Positions 37,746 through 47,165 of a stretch of DNA of 64,000 nt are shown piece after piece. The translations under genes and the position numbers were made by a program. Source of the DNA: Symbiodinium natans. Its lineage: Eukaryota; Sar; Dinophyceae; Suessiales; Symbiodiniaceae. Where the stretch lies: contig CAJNDS010000171.1 of the NCBI GenBank assembly GCA_905221605.1, positions 62,001 to 126,000 on the forward strand, written 5' to 3'. The notes under the pieces were generated by a model. The model ran no database searches. It was given only the letters and a program-made list of their open reading frames with translations, and was not told the DNA's origin. Each line of letters begins with the position of its first letter. Position 1 is the stretch's first letter.

Positions 37746-38120
37746 TCAGCTGCCGCCCTGAGCACCATGTTGGAAGGCGGGATGGTTGCCTTGGCAACCC
37801 TTGATTCGGCACGCATGCACTCGCTTGCATCCCTTGTTCTGGCAGCCCCGCTTGATGTTGAAAGCATAGCACAACTCCCGGCCATCAGGTGTCTTTGAAA
37901 CCAGATCAAACCAGCTGTCGCCCACCTTGATCCGTCCATCTGTCTTGGAACCTGTCTTGCCGGAGCCCTTGCCGCGTCCCTTGTCACCTTTCTCCCCTTT
38001 GCGAGACCACTTCAAAGGAGGCAACTGAGCTTGCTCATCGTGGCCGGAACGCCTCGCAAGAGCCACTTGCGATGTAAAATGAAGTTCCTTGAGTTCAGTG
38101 TTGCGGGTTGCCTCGTGCAA
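37746..38120 (-). CDS. Gag C-terminal zinc-finger part, YR element 1
   Basis: The frame carries a Lys/Gly-rich basic linker ('GEKGDKGRGKGSGKTG') and two Cys/His motifs: 'CYAFNIKRGCQNKGCKRVH' (C-x8-C-x4-C-x3-H) and 'CRIKGCQGNHPAFQH'. It overlaps the 3' end of the main Gag ORF by 26 nt in a different frame. In element 2 the same parts form one ORF, so an indel, or less likely frameshifting, is involved. It ends in TGA followed by C, in frame with the enzyme ORF. Confidence 0.7.
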   Translation of the reverse strand: MHEATRNTELKELHFTSQVALARRSGHDEQAQLPPLKWSRKGEKGDKGRGKGSGKTGSKTDGRIKVGDSWFDLVSKTPDGRELCYAFNIKRGCQNKGCKRVHACRIKGCQGNHPAFQHGAQGGS

Positions 38121-39012
38121 CGTGGTGGCTAAGGAGGATCCGGTTGATGGCCCATTTCCTCATCTCATATTCGTACTGCAGGAGCACACCCCAGGGAACG
38201 GGCAGAGTATGACGGTCCTGGCCTGCCGTGGAACTCGAGGGCATAGCAGAAGACACCTGCAGCGTGTAGCAACGGTCACCCAGCAGGTACTCCAAATACC
38301 GGTCAAAGTGGCTCAGCTCCAATCCCTGAAGGTAAGCCCGGCCCCGGCACTTGGCAGACAACATGACCCAAGTGGATGCTTCCAAGCGAATCTTTGCACG
38401 AAGATCCTCGGTGCCTTGAGGGAGTTTTCCCTTGGGCCTCTGACGGGTGACTCGGAGCCGACCTTGGTTATCCAACACCGTCTGCAGTTGCAACGAGTTC
38501 GCCTCCTTGCGGGAGATGACCTCATCCAAGTAGGAAGCAGTTGGCTCGCCATTTTCAATCTGCTCAAGCTTATGTGCCAAGTACTCCGCAGCGGGTTCCT
38601 CGGCCTCAGTGACGGCATATCCGCGTACAGTCTCCAAAGCCAAATGCATCGCGGCCCGATCTGAGGCCGCCAGGGGCTTCTGCATGCCCAAAACCTTGGC
38701 TTCGGCTTTGAGTTTGGCCTCCTCCTCACGGAGGAGGCGGGCAGCTTCCCAACTCGTCACCAAACAAGCGATCCTTGCCCGATCAGCCGCAGTGTCCGGC
38801 CGGATCCCAAAATCGGCCGAGATAGCTGTGCGCACCGCGGCGCGATCATCTGCAAAAACCGCAAAAGCACGGACATTCTTGTAGTGTTGTGCCACCGAAT
38901 ACTGCAAAGCTAAATCCACGCCATGCTCCTCCAGAAGATAAAGGAAATCGGAGTCCACATTGACTCGAAGATACTCCCTCTGTTGCTCCGGAGTGGGTGC
39001 AGCAGCCGCCAT
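38095..39012 (-). CDS. Gag-like protein, YR element 1
   Basis: 305 codons from an ATG in good context (39,012). Helix-rich and charged, with 'ADRARIACLVTSWEAARLLREE' spanning a likely coiled segment. It corresponds in position and style to the Gag of element 2, though residue similarity is low by eye. Its C-terminus 'LQYEYEMRKWAINRILLS' continues in the zinc-finger frame. Confidence 0.65.
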   Translation of the reverse strand: MAAAAPTPEQQREYLRVNVDSDFLYLLEEHGVDLALQYSVAQHYKNVRAFAVFADDRAAVRTAISADFGIRPDTAADRARIACLVTSWEAARLLREEEAKLKAEAKVLGMQKPLAASDRAAMHLALETVRGYAVTEAEEPAAEYLAHKLEQIENGEPTASYLDEVISRKEANSLQLQTVLDNQGRLRVTRQRPKGKLPQGTEDLRAKIRLEASTWVMLSAKCRGRAYLQGLELSHFDRYLEYLLGDRCYTLQVSSAMPSSSTAGQDRHTLPVPWGVLLQYEYEMRKWAINRILLSHHVARGNPQH

Positions 39013-39358
39013 GATACGTGATCAAGATCAAATTAAGTTCAAAGGCACAAAACCTAAAAGAAACGAATCAAAACTTATCGCCTGACAGGTGAGAACTCCC
39101 CCAACCTCTGACAAGCTGAAAAGATGAGAGAATTCCTGACACTGACAACGGACATTTGAGCCTGCATCCACAGGCACCCGGCTGTCTGAAAGGCATCTGA
39201 TGGCCGCCCAAACGGTTCAAGCTGACATTCTGACATGGAGAAACTGACAGGGCACATGCAGACCGCTGAAAGCCCATAAACTGAAAGAGCATGGAGCGTG
39301 ACTCCCAAACCCCCAAATCCACAAATCCACCAGAACAACAGCTGAAAACCCGGAGTTT

Positions 39359-40330
39359 TCAGATGCAAGTCGGATCGCTTGCACAGAAGTCAATCCCAGT
39401 CCACCTCCATGGGCTGAGATCACAGCTAAGCCACACGTCAACTCTACTCATCATCCGGAGGATCCCAATCTCCGTGGAAGACGAATCTCCCGAGCTAGAA
39501 GACAAAGTATCAGCCCCCTGATCCCGATAGCAGAGCTTGCAAAAGCTATCCGCAACGCTCGGTGTGACCTCCCAGATGTCCTCAACCTGGAAACATGAGC
39601 TGGGGCATACCCAACATCCATCACGAATGTGCAGTCGACGATGTCGTGAGTGTCGGCTGACGCTGGCCCAAAAGGGAGATGGTTTTGATCCCACATCCGG
39701 ATTCTCCACTGCAGTGACTGGGGGTTCTGGCACCAAACCAAAAGCCGAGTTATCCAGTAGAGGCCAGCGTTGATTCAGCACGGTGTGTCCATTGACCGAA
39801 CGAAGGATCTTGAAAGGTCTGATCAAAGGATCGGGGTCCTCGCCACGACCCCTCAACCAAGCGGCCAGCTGATCAAAAAGCTCATCCTCATCGTACCCCG
39901 GCGCACCGCCAGACAAATGGGCGCAAACCAAACGCTGCACATCGTGAACAATCTGCCGGCAGGTGTGAATGTAATCAGCGCTCTGCTGCAGGCCCACGTG
40001 CCATCGACCAAGGTAGTCCCGACGCTCCTTCGGCTCCCCAAATGTGGCCGCCAAAGTGGGAAGGACGTGTCTCATGCTATGACCAGTCCAAAATAAATAA
40101 CAGGCGCTCGGGACCAGCGTCGTACCACTGTTTTGCCACGTCTGATCCGTAACCTTGATCCGTCGGGGGACTTTTAGAAGAGACCAAACCGTCCGCAGGT
40201 ATCCTGATATGATTTCGGGCCGAGCAAACTTGAGGACGGGTTCCTCCAAATCCGGACTGGCTGCTAAACCAAATACGTCCGGGTTCTGTAACCAAAAGAA
40301 AACCAGAGTTTCAAACCCACATCCAACCAA
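39359..40330 (-). CDS. tyrosine recombinase of YR element 1, C-terminal part
   Basis: The frame carries the box II motif 'FWTGHSMRHVLPTLAATFG' (canonical HxxR), 'YLGRWHVGLQQSADYIHT' with the nucleophile Tyr near 39,972, then a long Trp/Cys-containing tail of unknown role with 'CWVCPSSC' and 'CKLC' motifs. It overlaps the N-terminal YR ORF by 67 nt. The frames meet around 'FGYR/LQNPDVFGL', where a 1-nt indel would rejoin them. Confidence 0.8.
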   Translation of the reverse strand: MVGCGFETLVFFWLQNPDVFGLAASPDLEEPVLKFARPEIISGYLRTVWSLLKVPRRIKVTDQTWQNSGTTLVPSACYLFWTGHSMRHVLPTLAATFGEPKERRDYLGRWHVGLQQSADYIHTCRQIVHDVQRLVCAHLSGGAPGYDEDELFDQLAAWLRGRGEDPDPLIRPFKILRSVNGHTVLNQRWPLLDNSAFGLVPEPPVTAVENPDVGSKPSPFWASVSRHSRHRRLHIRDGCWVCPSSCFQVEDIWEVTPSVADSFCKLCYRDQGADTLSSSSGDSSSTEIGILRMMSRVDVWLSCDLSPWRWTGIDFCASDPTCI

Positions 40331-41406
40331 TCCTGGCCCGAGAGGTTGGCGTCTCGACGTATGAAGAAAGGAACCTCAGTCAAGACACCCTTCAGCCCCG
40401 ATGCATAGAGAAACAATCTGTTCACATCGATGCCCTGCAAGTCTGAGACCCTCATGCATGCCCAAACGCAGATCAAACACGCCCAGGCCAAGCAGCGTCC
40501 ATATGTCGGGTTTTCCTGCGCACAAACGAAGATCTCCAAAGCAACGAGCATCGATACTGTCAGAGGTGGAGCCTGCTTATGCGAAGTTCTGCCTTCCTTC
40601 AGATCTGCCATATAACTCTTGGAGGCCGAAACGACCAATCGATCCTTCGAAAGTTGTGCAGGGGTAGGGACCTGACCAGCATCCTCCAGGACAGATAATG
40701 CAGCCATGAACTCATCGATGCAAGTCTTGGTCCCTACCTCCTGCTCCAAGAAGACCAAATAGTCCAAAACATCCCCAGCAATTTTCGGGAAAACGACGTT
40801 CTTAACATTCTGAAACCATTGTCGCGCCTTCTTCCAGCACCTGGCTCGATTCCTCAGAGTTTTGGAACGCCTAACACCCAAGGCACGGAACGCAAAATTT
40901 GCCCGCTGTTCTTCGGTGTCTGCTGGCACATCGCAAATTGGCAGCTTTGCTTCCAGCATGATTTGTACCAGAACCATGCCCCAAAACTTCTTTGCCACCT
41001 TCTCAGCTTCTGCCGGAGACCCAGTATTTCCAGACAACCAACGAATCTGTGATCTGCTGACCTTCTTCTGCAGCTCAATCGAACCACTCACTTGTTGCGA
41101 ATATACGTCTGAAGCAGCAGGAGTATCACGGACGAAAGCTTCCACTTTCCGCGCCTTGCTCAAAATCTTTAGTTGCAGCCGTTTCAACATATCTGTCTGG
41201 CCTGAAATCCATGTCCAAAGGAGTTCACCCTCTCGTTCCAGGTCCGATTGATCCAGGCCCTCTGTCGCCTGTCCAATCAAAATTGCACAGTCATCCGCAT
41301 CATCGACTGCACAAGCCACATGCCAGGGGGTTGCATAAAATTTTCTAATCAGTGGGACACAGCTGCAGCCACTCTCCTGTAAAGAAGACCACAATCGGTC
41401 CTCCAT
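40264..41406 (-). CDS. tyrosine recombinase of YR element 1, N-terminal part
   Basis: About 380 codons from the ATG at 41,406 (a non-ATG start lies 9 nt upstream). It has a long helical N-terminal region, the core-binding domain ('AKKFWGMVLVQIMLEAKLP', 'VFPKIAGDVLDYLVFLEQEV') and the start of the catalytic domain with Arg in 'VWACMRVSDLQGID'. It loses frame before box II. First gene of the element, 67 bp from repeat A1. Confidence 0.8.
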   Translation of the reverse strand: MEDRLWSSLQESGCSCVPLIRKFYATPWHVACAVDDADDCAILIGQATEGLDQSDLEREGELLWTWISGQTDMLKRLQLKILSKARKVEAFVRDTPAASDVYSQQVSGSIELQKKVSRSQIRWLSGNTGSPAEAEKVAKKFWGMVLVQIMLEAKLPICDVPADTEEQRANFAFRALGVRRSKTLRNRARCWKKARQWFQNVKNVVFPKIAGDVLDYLVFLEQEVGTKTCIDEFMAALSVLEDAGQVPTPAQLSKDRLVVSASKSYMADLKEGRTSHKQAPPLTVSMLVALEIFVCAQENPTYGRCLAWACLICVWACMRVSDLQGIDVNRLFLYASGLKGVLTEVPFFIRRDANLSGQDWLDVGLKLWFSFGYRTRTYLV

Positions 41407-41472
41407 CCTGATCAAACAAACCCATCTTATGAAACCATTGCGCGAAGATGTCCCTCCAAGGGACGCCCCCCT

Positions 41473-41837
41473 GACATCAAAACTAAAAGGCCTCCAAGGC
41501 CCTACCTAACTCCACCTTCCGTTTGCCCCAAAATGTTGCACGAACATCGACTGTACACAGGTTTTATCAAAATTGCAATCAATCCACCAATAGCTCTCCA
41601 AACTGAAATTTTCATGTGAAATCCGATCTCAAAACAACATGTTCGCACGCAGGCTGAAAGTGAACTGACATGACTGAAGAACTGAAAGCAGGCCACATGT
41701 GAATCCTCGATCCAAAACCCGAACTTGGGTGGCGACCAAGCTGAAGAGAATCCACCGCCACCCAACCTCACCCCTCCCCCCTCCCAGGCGAATAGGGGGA
41801 ACAAACTGTTTGGTCCGTTTCACTACCCAAACAAGGC
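41473..41837 (-). repeat. YR element 1 repeat A1 (5' end)
   Basis: 365 bp; right edge is the junction with the copia integrase ORF. It contains a homopurine/homopyrimidine-like CACCCCTCCCCCCTCCC tract. Confidence 0.92.
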
Positions 41838-42865
41838 AAGTTTTGTTCAACTTGGGCAATCAAAGTGCGAACTTGACCATACAATGTCCTTTGCATCTGA
41901 CCTACCGAACCACTACTTTGTGGGTGTGATTTAGGTCCGGCACGAAGACTCAATCCACCTAGTTCAGCGCAGACTCTTTGGCAGACATTTTTCAATCGGG
42001 ATTCTTGGTCATACTGCAGAATGCCGAAAGTTCTTCCGCACTCGTAGATGAATTTCTTCAATTCGGCTACTGCATAGTTGTTCTCACCTTTTGAGGGAAC
42101 AATCACAGCCATGCCCAAACCAGTCTGAACATCACAAGCTGACAGGATCTTTCTCAATGGGAGTTCTGGATGTGTAGCTTGGAAGCAATAGTCAACCTGA
42201 ATCACAGGCTGCCTATCTGACTGTTTCTTTGCAGGACCATGACGACCCTTTGACTTGACACAATGAGGACACCAATCTCTGAACGGCAAATGTGTCAATT
42301 CATGTTGGGCTCTTTCTGAGGCTGATGGTTCACCAGGAACCTTCAATCCTTTGGCAACTCTAGCGTGCTTGTCATCAGTGTCCTGAATGGGCCTTCCTAC
42401 CTCAATCGGCACCGAAGCGAAAACAACAAAGCCTCTCCAGACATGATACAATCCTCGCCTAGGATCTTCCTTAGGTTCCGTTTCAACACCATCAGGATCA
42501 AGCATGGTGCACCACAGGTCTTCAATCTCTGAGCCGTTCAACTCAGGGAACTGCGGTTCCACAATGTATGTGTAACGCTCAGCAGTAAGCAAATCACCTA
42601 GGCTCTGTTCTGCAGTTGGGGAAGGCTCATCATCCGGGTGCACAGTATCTGTACGTTTCTGATGAACCATACGAACCCAGTAGTTTGGTAACTGAAGCCA
42701 ATAGTCGGTGGTTCGCTCTTTGCTTGTGGCCGAATCGAGAGTGTGATAGAGCCGCACCAAATCTTCACGCATTTTCGCATTGAACTCGCCAATCGAGCGA
42801 AGTCTTCTGAGAATAGCAATCTCGCTATCTCCAAGCTGCGACTCTCCGCGAGACACTTGTTCCAA
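41838..42865 (-). pseudogene. copia integrase, zinc-binding and catalytic core
   Basis: The frame (ORF runs on into A1) carries an HHCC-type zinc motif 'HELTHLPFRDWCPHC', then 'VIQVDYCFQATHPE' (first Asp), 'GILQYDQESRLKN' (second Asp) and 'SGSVGQMQRTLYGQ', where the catalytic Glu is expected but Gln or Met stands. It is interrupted by YR element 1 right after 'LIAQVEQNL'. Upstream residues belong to the protease-integrase linker. Confidence 0.85.
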
Positions 42866-43034
42866 TGTCGAAGGAACAAAACGAGTCGCGGGTTGCAGTT
42901 TCTCTGGCTGTTTCGAGACAATGCGAACTTTCTTTGATTCTTTCTCGGTCCCTCGGCTCGGAAATCTCTTGAGGATCCGGATGCTGCATTGTCTGGTGAT
43001 TGGACGGGCACCACTGAGTTTGCATTGTATCCGG

Positions 43035-43934
43035 CTAGCGGACAGCTAGAAACCGGCGCGAAACGCACACGCGAACGCACGCGTCCGCAAGATGCATTGC
43101 CTTCTTCGCCCCGCCCGACCCACCCCATTGAGAGTGCTCCAATCTGCATCGCGATAGACCTGCTCGGTACCTGGCCTCAGCAACAGGCAATGAGCTACGA
43201 AGACGAGTCAGTCCGAACATAGCTCGTCTTGTTTTCACATTATGCCTGATCAGGAGACAGTTTGGATCATCAATCTCCCAATAATCCATGTTCTTTGTTG
43301 CTTTTCTTTTGGCTGCAACAGTTCTGGCGAATGCTGGTTTGGATCTTGCTCTAGCTTGTGCCATCGCAACCAATGAAGAAATCTTTGAAAGATGATCATA
43401 CTCACAGTGGGTGGAATCAGTGATGCCTCTCAACTCAAGATCAATGGTCTCAAGATCAAGGTCATCCATGAGGCTACTGATTTCCAATTCAGTTCGGGGG
43501 CCTGAATAGGCTGAGTAGGGAATGACAGTAGGGGTGAGATACACCAATGTGCCTTGCCGAACGATAGGCACAGTTTGATTTGAAGGTGTCATCAATGCCA
43601 TGAAATCCTTTGCCACGATTGTCCAAAAATCTTGAAGCAAGAATCTAGACACACTGACCAATGGGAAAGGAATGTGCTCGCAAACATAGAACTGAACGCA
43701 CAATGAGTGGCCATTGCAGTCAAGTTCAACAATACGCTTCCCCAAGATGGACAACGTCTTGCCTGAGATGCTTCTAAGTGCCGGGCAATCACTGCCTACA
43801 GGATGCAGTGGATAGTCCGACGCGAACCAAGGTGGGCAATAAAAAATTAGCTGATGCACCGGAATCGAACAAAATCCAACTCCTGTCGACAATGCCTGAC
43901 TGTATGTGGAAATCAGACAAGCGATCAATCCCAA
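43035..43934 (-). pseudogene. copia protease (C-terminal part) and linker
   Basis: From about 43,850 this frame continues the protease: 'PPWFASDYPLHPVGSDCPAL', 'GKRIVELDCNGHSLCVQFYV' and 'FPLVSVSRFLLQDFW', matching the second half of copia proteases. The frame differs from Gag's by a +1 step at a run of six T (43,846-43,841). Its last 80 codons are likely out of frame before the integrase. Confidence 0.75.
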
Positions 43935-45528
43935 TGCCAGTTGGGTTCGGCACTAGCTCACTCTGACCTTCAATGCTTGACTCACTGCTACTGTCATCAT
44001 GTGGAATGTGATTGCCAATCATTCTGTCGACAATCACATCATCTGCACTACGAGGATGTGGAGGAACAGAGGCTGACAGTGTTCCAATCAGCATCAAAGC
44101 TCCTACGAACAATCTACTTGCAAGGCTGGGTCTCACAGGCCTGAGGGCTGCAGTAGACCTTCTGGAGTTTTCAAGCAATGGATTGTTCGAAGCAAGTTGA
44201 GGAGTCAATGACTCTCTCTCTTCACTCCTCTCTGTGCTCCCAATGGTGACTGCTGCGGCAGTCTCTTGGGTCGCCAATGGTGGCGAGCCTGCGTTGGGCA
44301 CCTCTCTGCTCAATGCGCTGCTAGTAGCAGCAAAAACCGGTTGCGCGCCTGAGTTCCAATCAGACCAATCCTCAGACCAGTCCTGAGAGGAGTCATACCA
44401 ATCCTGACCGTACCAGGAATCATCGTCCCAATACGTCCAGTCTTCGTCACTGTACAAAGCGCTCTGCCAATCGTCATACCACCAGCTGGTGTCAACAACG
44501 TCTTCAGGCCAATTCTCTTCTTCTGTGCATTCATATCCTAGCTCTCCGCTCTCTGCAACCACTGACTGTCTGTTCTGAGGGCAATGCTTGCTCCAATGCG
44601 ACTGCGAACCACAGATAAAACATCCTGTTCCTGAGTCGGGCCCTTTTCCAATCTTTCCTCCTTTTCCTTTTCCTTTTCCTTTTCCTGAGCCTTTGTGGAA
44701 TCCTTTCTTTCCTTTGCCTTTCCAATTCTTTCCTTTGCCTTTTCCTTTGTATCCTTTGCTCTTTCCTTTGAATCCTTTGCCCTTTCCTTTGTAGCCTTTG
44801 AATCCTTTTCCTTTTCCTTTCAATGCACCTATGTTCATGGGAACTGGTCCTTCTGAAGAGTTTGGTGACCTCCAATTGGCTAAATGCCTGCTCTGGTAGT
44901 ACTGTTTCACAATCTGTACAACATCGGAAAACGTGGTCAATGCATCAACGTTGAGACGCAAATGTTGCTGCAATGCACCTGAGGTTTTGTTGACCATCAG
45001 AGTGACCAATAGGTCATCATCAAGGAGCTTCCCTGTGGCTTTCTCACGCTTGTTCTTCAATGAAATAAACTCCGTCAAATCCGCTTCGAATGAGGCGTCT
45101 CGGAATCTGAAGTCCAGCAATCTACTCAACAAACTCACTCCTCTGGCTCTGTCAGGCAATGCAAAACGTTCGTACAATTGCCTCCAGGTCTCAAAACCAT
45201 TTCCGCCTTCGTTCAATCTCACGACCAATCTGGCCGGGCCATCTGTGATCTGTGCAAGAAGATAATGCAATTGTCTACTGAAATCAACTAACCTTTGATT
45301 CGGACAGTTTGCTGCTTCGAAATCTTCCAAATGCTGGTCAATGCAGGGGTCATAAGTACCTTCCAGTCTGTCCATCAATGACTGGGCTACAGGTTTGTAC
45401 AAGGAAACGTACGACTTCAATTGCCAGCTCCAATCTTCCCATTTCTCGGACTCACCGTGGAAAATCGGTGGAGGAAACAATTTGATTTCTCCTCCTAGAC
45501 CTTGAAAGTTTCCAAATACTGCCATCAC
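43789..45528 (-). CDS. copia Gag with zinc knuckle and protease start
   Basis: 579 codons from ATG 45528. N-terminal capsid-like helical region ('GESEKWEDWSWQLKSYVSLY'), a long (K-G-x)n tract of about 60 residues around 240-300, a zinc knuckle 'CFICGSQSHWSKHC' (C-x2-C-x4-H-x4-C, about residue 302), a Trp/Asp-rich acidic region, and the protease active-site motif 'WILFDSGAS' near 545-555. The frame ends 30 codons after DSG because of a T6 run. A TCTAGA...TCTAGA hairpin (45,530-45,551) lies just before the ATG, 63 bp from the 5' LTR. Confidence 0.88.
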   Translation of the reverse strand: MMAVFGNFQGLGGEIKLFPPPIFHGESEKWEDWSWQLKSYVSLYKPVAQSLMDRLEGTYDPCIDQHLEDFEAANCPNQRLVDFSRQLHYLLAQITDGPARLVVRLNEGGNGFETWRQLYERFALPDRARGVSLLSRLLDFRFRDASFEADLTEFISLKNKREKATGKLLDDDLLVTLMVNKTSGALQQHLRLNVDALTTFSDVVQIVKQYYQSRHLANWRSPNSSEGPVPMNIGALKGKGKGFKGYKGKGKGFKGKSKGYKGKGKGKNWKGKGKKGFHKGSGKGKGKGKGGKIGKGPDSGTGCFICGSQSHWSKHCPQNRQSVVAESGELGYECTEEENWPEDVVDTSWWYDDWQSALYSDEDWTYWDDDSWYGQDWYDSSQDWSEDWSDWNSGAQPVFAATSSALSREVPNAGSPPLATQETAAAVTIGSTERSEERESLTPQLASNNPLLENSRRSTAALRPVRPSLASRLFVGALMLIGTLSASVPPHPRSADDVIVDRMIGNHIPHDDSSSESSIEGQSELVPNPTGIGIDRLSDFHIQSGIVDRSWILFDSGASANFLLPTLVRVGLSTASCRQ

Positions 45529-45590
45529 GAATCTAGACTTCTAGACAATCTTTCAGGAGCCCTTGGACTTCGTCCAGTGCTCCGCTAACA

Positions 45591-45803
45591 TGAAATTTTG
45601 CAAAAGCGAAATCGTCTGTTCTATCAGGTGATCTCAGAACTGCTCAAACCAATCAAGCACAATCACAAGCACCAACTCTGCTGTGTGATGCAATCACTCG
45701 AGCTCAATGTTTTCCGACTTGAGCCAAAGTTGTTCGAGCAATCCTTTGTTGACCAATGTATCTCTGTGTGGATACAGTGGTGATCTGACCAATCATCCTA
45801 ACA
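45591..45803 (-). repeat. copia 5' LTR
   Basis: 213 bp with TG...CA ends, two differences from the 3' LTR, followed by the CTTAA target duplication at 45,804-45,808. The primer-binding site should start right after it on the coding strand (TGTTAGCGGAGCACTGG); no tRNA match was recognised. Confidence 0.92.
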
Positions 45804-45885
45804 CTTAAGCCCCCCTTAAGCCCCCCTTAAGCCCCCCCTTAAGCGCCCCCCTTTAAGCCCCCTTTAAAGCCCCTTCAAAGGGTCT
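45804..45885. repeat. TTAAGCCCCCC minisatellite, right half of the copia target
   Basis: Continuation of the array at 18,953-19,176, including the second CTTAA. Confidence 0.85.
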
Positions 45886-45978
45886 TCTCGAGCAAAGGTG
45901 ATGGGCCCATCAAGGATTTATCGGCGGCACTCGCACCCGAACAAATCCCAACGTTCTAGGAGAACGGCTCACGGCTCC

Positions 45979-46464
45979 TCAAACTTCCGACGCTGTCATT
46001 GCAGACCTTGTTGGTATCGAGGAGGACTGGGCCCGTCCTCGCAACAGAGCTGGATTTTCTAGGGGCGTGTAAATTCTGAGAGTGCAAGGTCTACCCGAGA
46101 GGCACAGACAAGCCCTTAAACAAACTTGAACATCAACGGGCCCTCTCAACCCGAAGGGCTCAACGAACATCTGGCGCACATCAATCCTGCCACGCTGCAA
46201 CGACAACTCAAACAGGCTCTCTGCTGGACTATCGCGCACAGTTACAAAACCCAATCGACTTTGGTGCAGGTTAAGCAAGGCGGCGGTAACATTTTTATTA
46301 AAAATATCAGCAGGATTCAAGGTTCCTCTAATCCATTCCAGGCGTATCTCCCCCAAGGCCATCTTAGATCTTATCCACCAAAGGCATATTTCAACGTGCC
46401 TGGACCTCTCGGAACGTCCTGACCATTCAAAGAGGTTGATGGCAGCTTGACTGTTACTGATCAA
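45979..46464 (-). pseudogene. RNase H remnant of another copia-type element
   Basis: The frame starts with 'SNSQAAINLFEWSGRSERSR' followed by HVEICLWWIR, 'IRLEWIRGTLNPADIFNKNV' and 'LHQSRLGF', the C-terminal RNase H pattern of retroelements (the usual DSQ Asp reads Asn here). It is outside the copia LTRs and unlike that element's RNase H. No other parts of this element were found nearby. Confidence 0.55.
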
Positions 46465-46960
46465 GTTAGTAACAAAGCCGAGTGCCTTCCCATTTACTCG
46501 CCGCCTTCTCTATTGACTTGTGAGGGTCAAAGTGGCTTCACCCAAGCTTGACAGTACTCTTTCAAGCTGTAAAGTAAGCCCAACGCTCTCTTGACACATG
46601 TACTAAAAAGCATGGCTTGCAATCCGGACTTAGTGGCTAAGTGGGTGCTTCTGTTGGGTGCTTAGAAGCCCAACTGCAAATTTGATGTTCTGTCTCGTTT
46701 GTGCCAAGCACAGGATTTTGCCTAGTGTCCAACGGAATTGTGAGTATAACTTAGGTGTAAGCGGCTTGCTGTTTCTTCCCTAACGCCATACACTCGCATA
46801 ATTTCCAAGAGAAATTATCAAAGCAAAACACCGAGAATGGAATTATAAATTCCCAATCACTCCAAAGCAAAACAAACAAAACAAGCTGATCCAAAACAAA
46901 ACCATTAATGATCAGGCCTGCAAGTGAAAAAGAGCGTGTCCGCACTTGGTTAAGATAGGT
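46465..46960. other. intergenic, no supported gene
   Basis: A/T-richer stretch before the 12-bp minisatellite; only short chance ORFs. Confidence 0.5.
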
Positions 46961-47165
46961 TTACCAGCTAGCTTACCAGCTAGCTTACCAGCTAGCTTAC
47001 CAGCTAGCTTACCAGCTAGCTTACCAGCTAGCTTACCAGCCAGCTAGCTTACCAGCTAGCTTACCAGCTAGCTTACCAGCTAGCTTACCAGCTGGCTTAC
47101 CAGCTGGCTTACCAGCTAGCTTACCAGCTAGCTTACCAGCTAGCTTCCCAGCTAGCTTTCCAGCG
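46961..47165. repeat. 12-bp minisatellite TTACCAGCTAGC, about 17 units
   Basis: Nearly perfect units with a few GGC/AGC and TTCC variants and one 4-bp slip near 47,040. The array ends where the ORF4 paralogue begins, and the unit's core (CCAGCTTACCAG) is present in that coding edge. Confidence 0.93.

Larger units (their letters stand above)
32967..41837 (-). mobile_element. YR retrotransposon 1 (split direct repeats), nested in copia integrase
   Basis: Minus-strand layout is A1 (41,837-41,473), YR, Gag and zinc finger, methyltransferase-dioxygenase, RT-RNase H, B1 (33,843-33,601), A2 (33,601-33,247), spacer, B2 (33,209-32,967). B1 and B2 (243 bp) look identical. A1 is 10 bp longer than A2. 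There is no target duplication. YR and Gag are each split over two frames, so this copy is less intact than element 2. The copia integrase frame resumes across the insertion to within 1 nt. Confidence 0.9.
19177..45803 (-). mobile_element. Ty1/copia LTR retrotransposon with two nested YR retrotransposons
   Basis: Two 213-bp LTRs in the same orientation lie at the ends, and 5-bp CTTAA duplications lie at 19,172-19,176 and 45,804-45,808. Minus-strand order is 5' LTR, Gag with zinc knuckle, protease, integrase, RT, RNase H, two ORFs of unknown function, 3' LTR: the copia order. The coding region is cut by YR elements at 41.8/33.0 kb (in the integrase) and 31.05/22.03 kb (between RT and RNase H). 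Without them the element would be about 8.7 kb. Several further frameshifts (43.84, 31.55, 31.27, 21.98 kb) indicate it is now inactive. The copia parts share a strong excess of CAAT on the plus strand that the nested elements lack. Confidence 0.92.

Noticed and set aside
41838-42000. Integrase catalytic Glu replaced by Gln/Met as proof of inactivity
   Set aside because: The alignment of this motif by eye is uncertain by a few residues; the frameshifts already show inactivity.
46961-47165. Open minus frame through the 12-bp repeat (L-A-G-K repeats)
   Set aside because: It is open only because the unit is a multiple of three without stops; no flanking coding signal.
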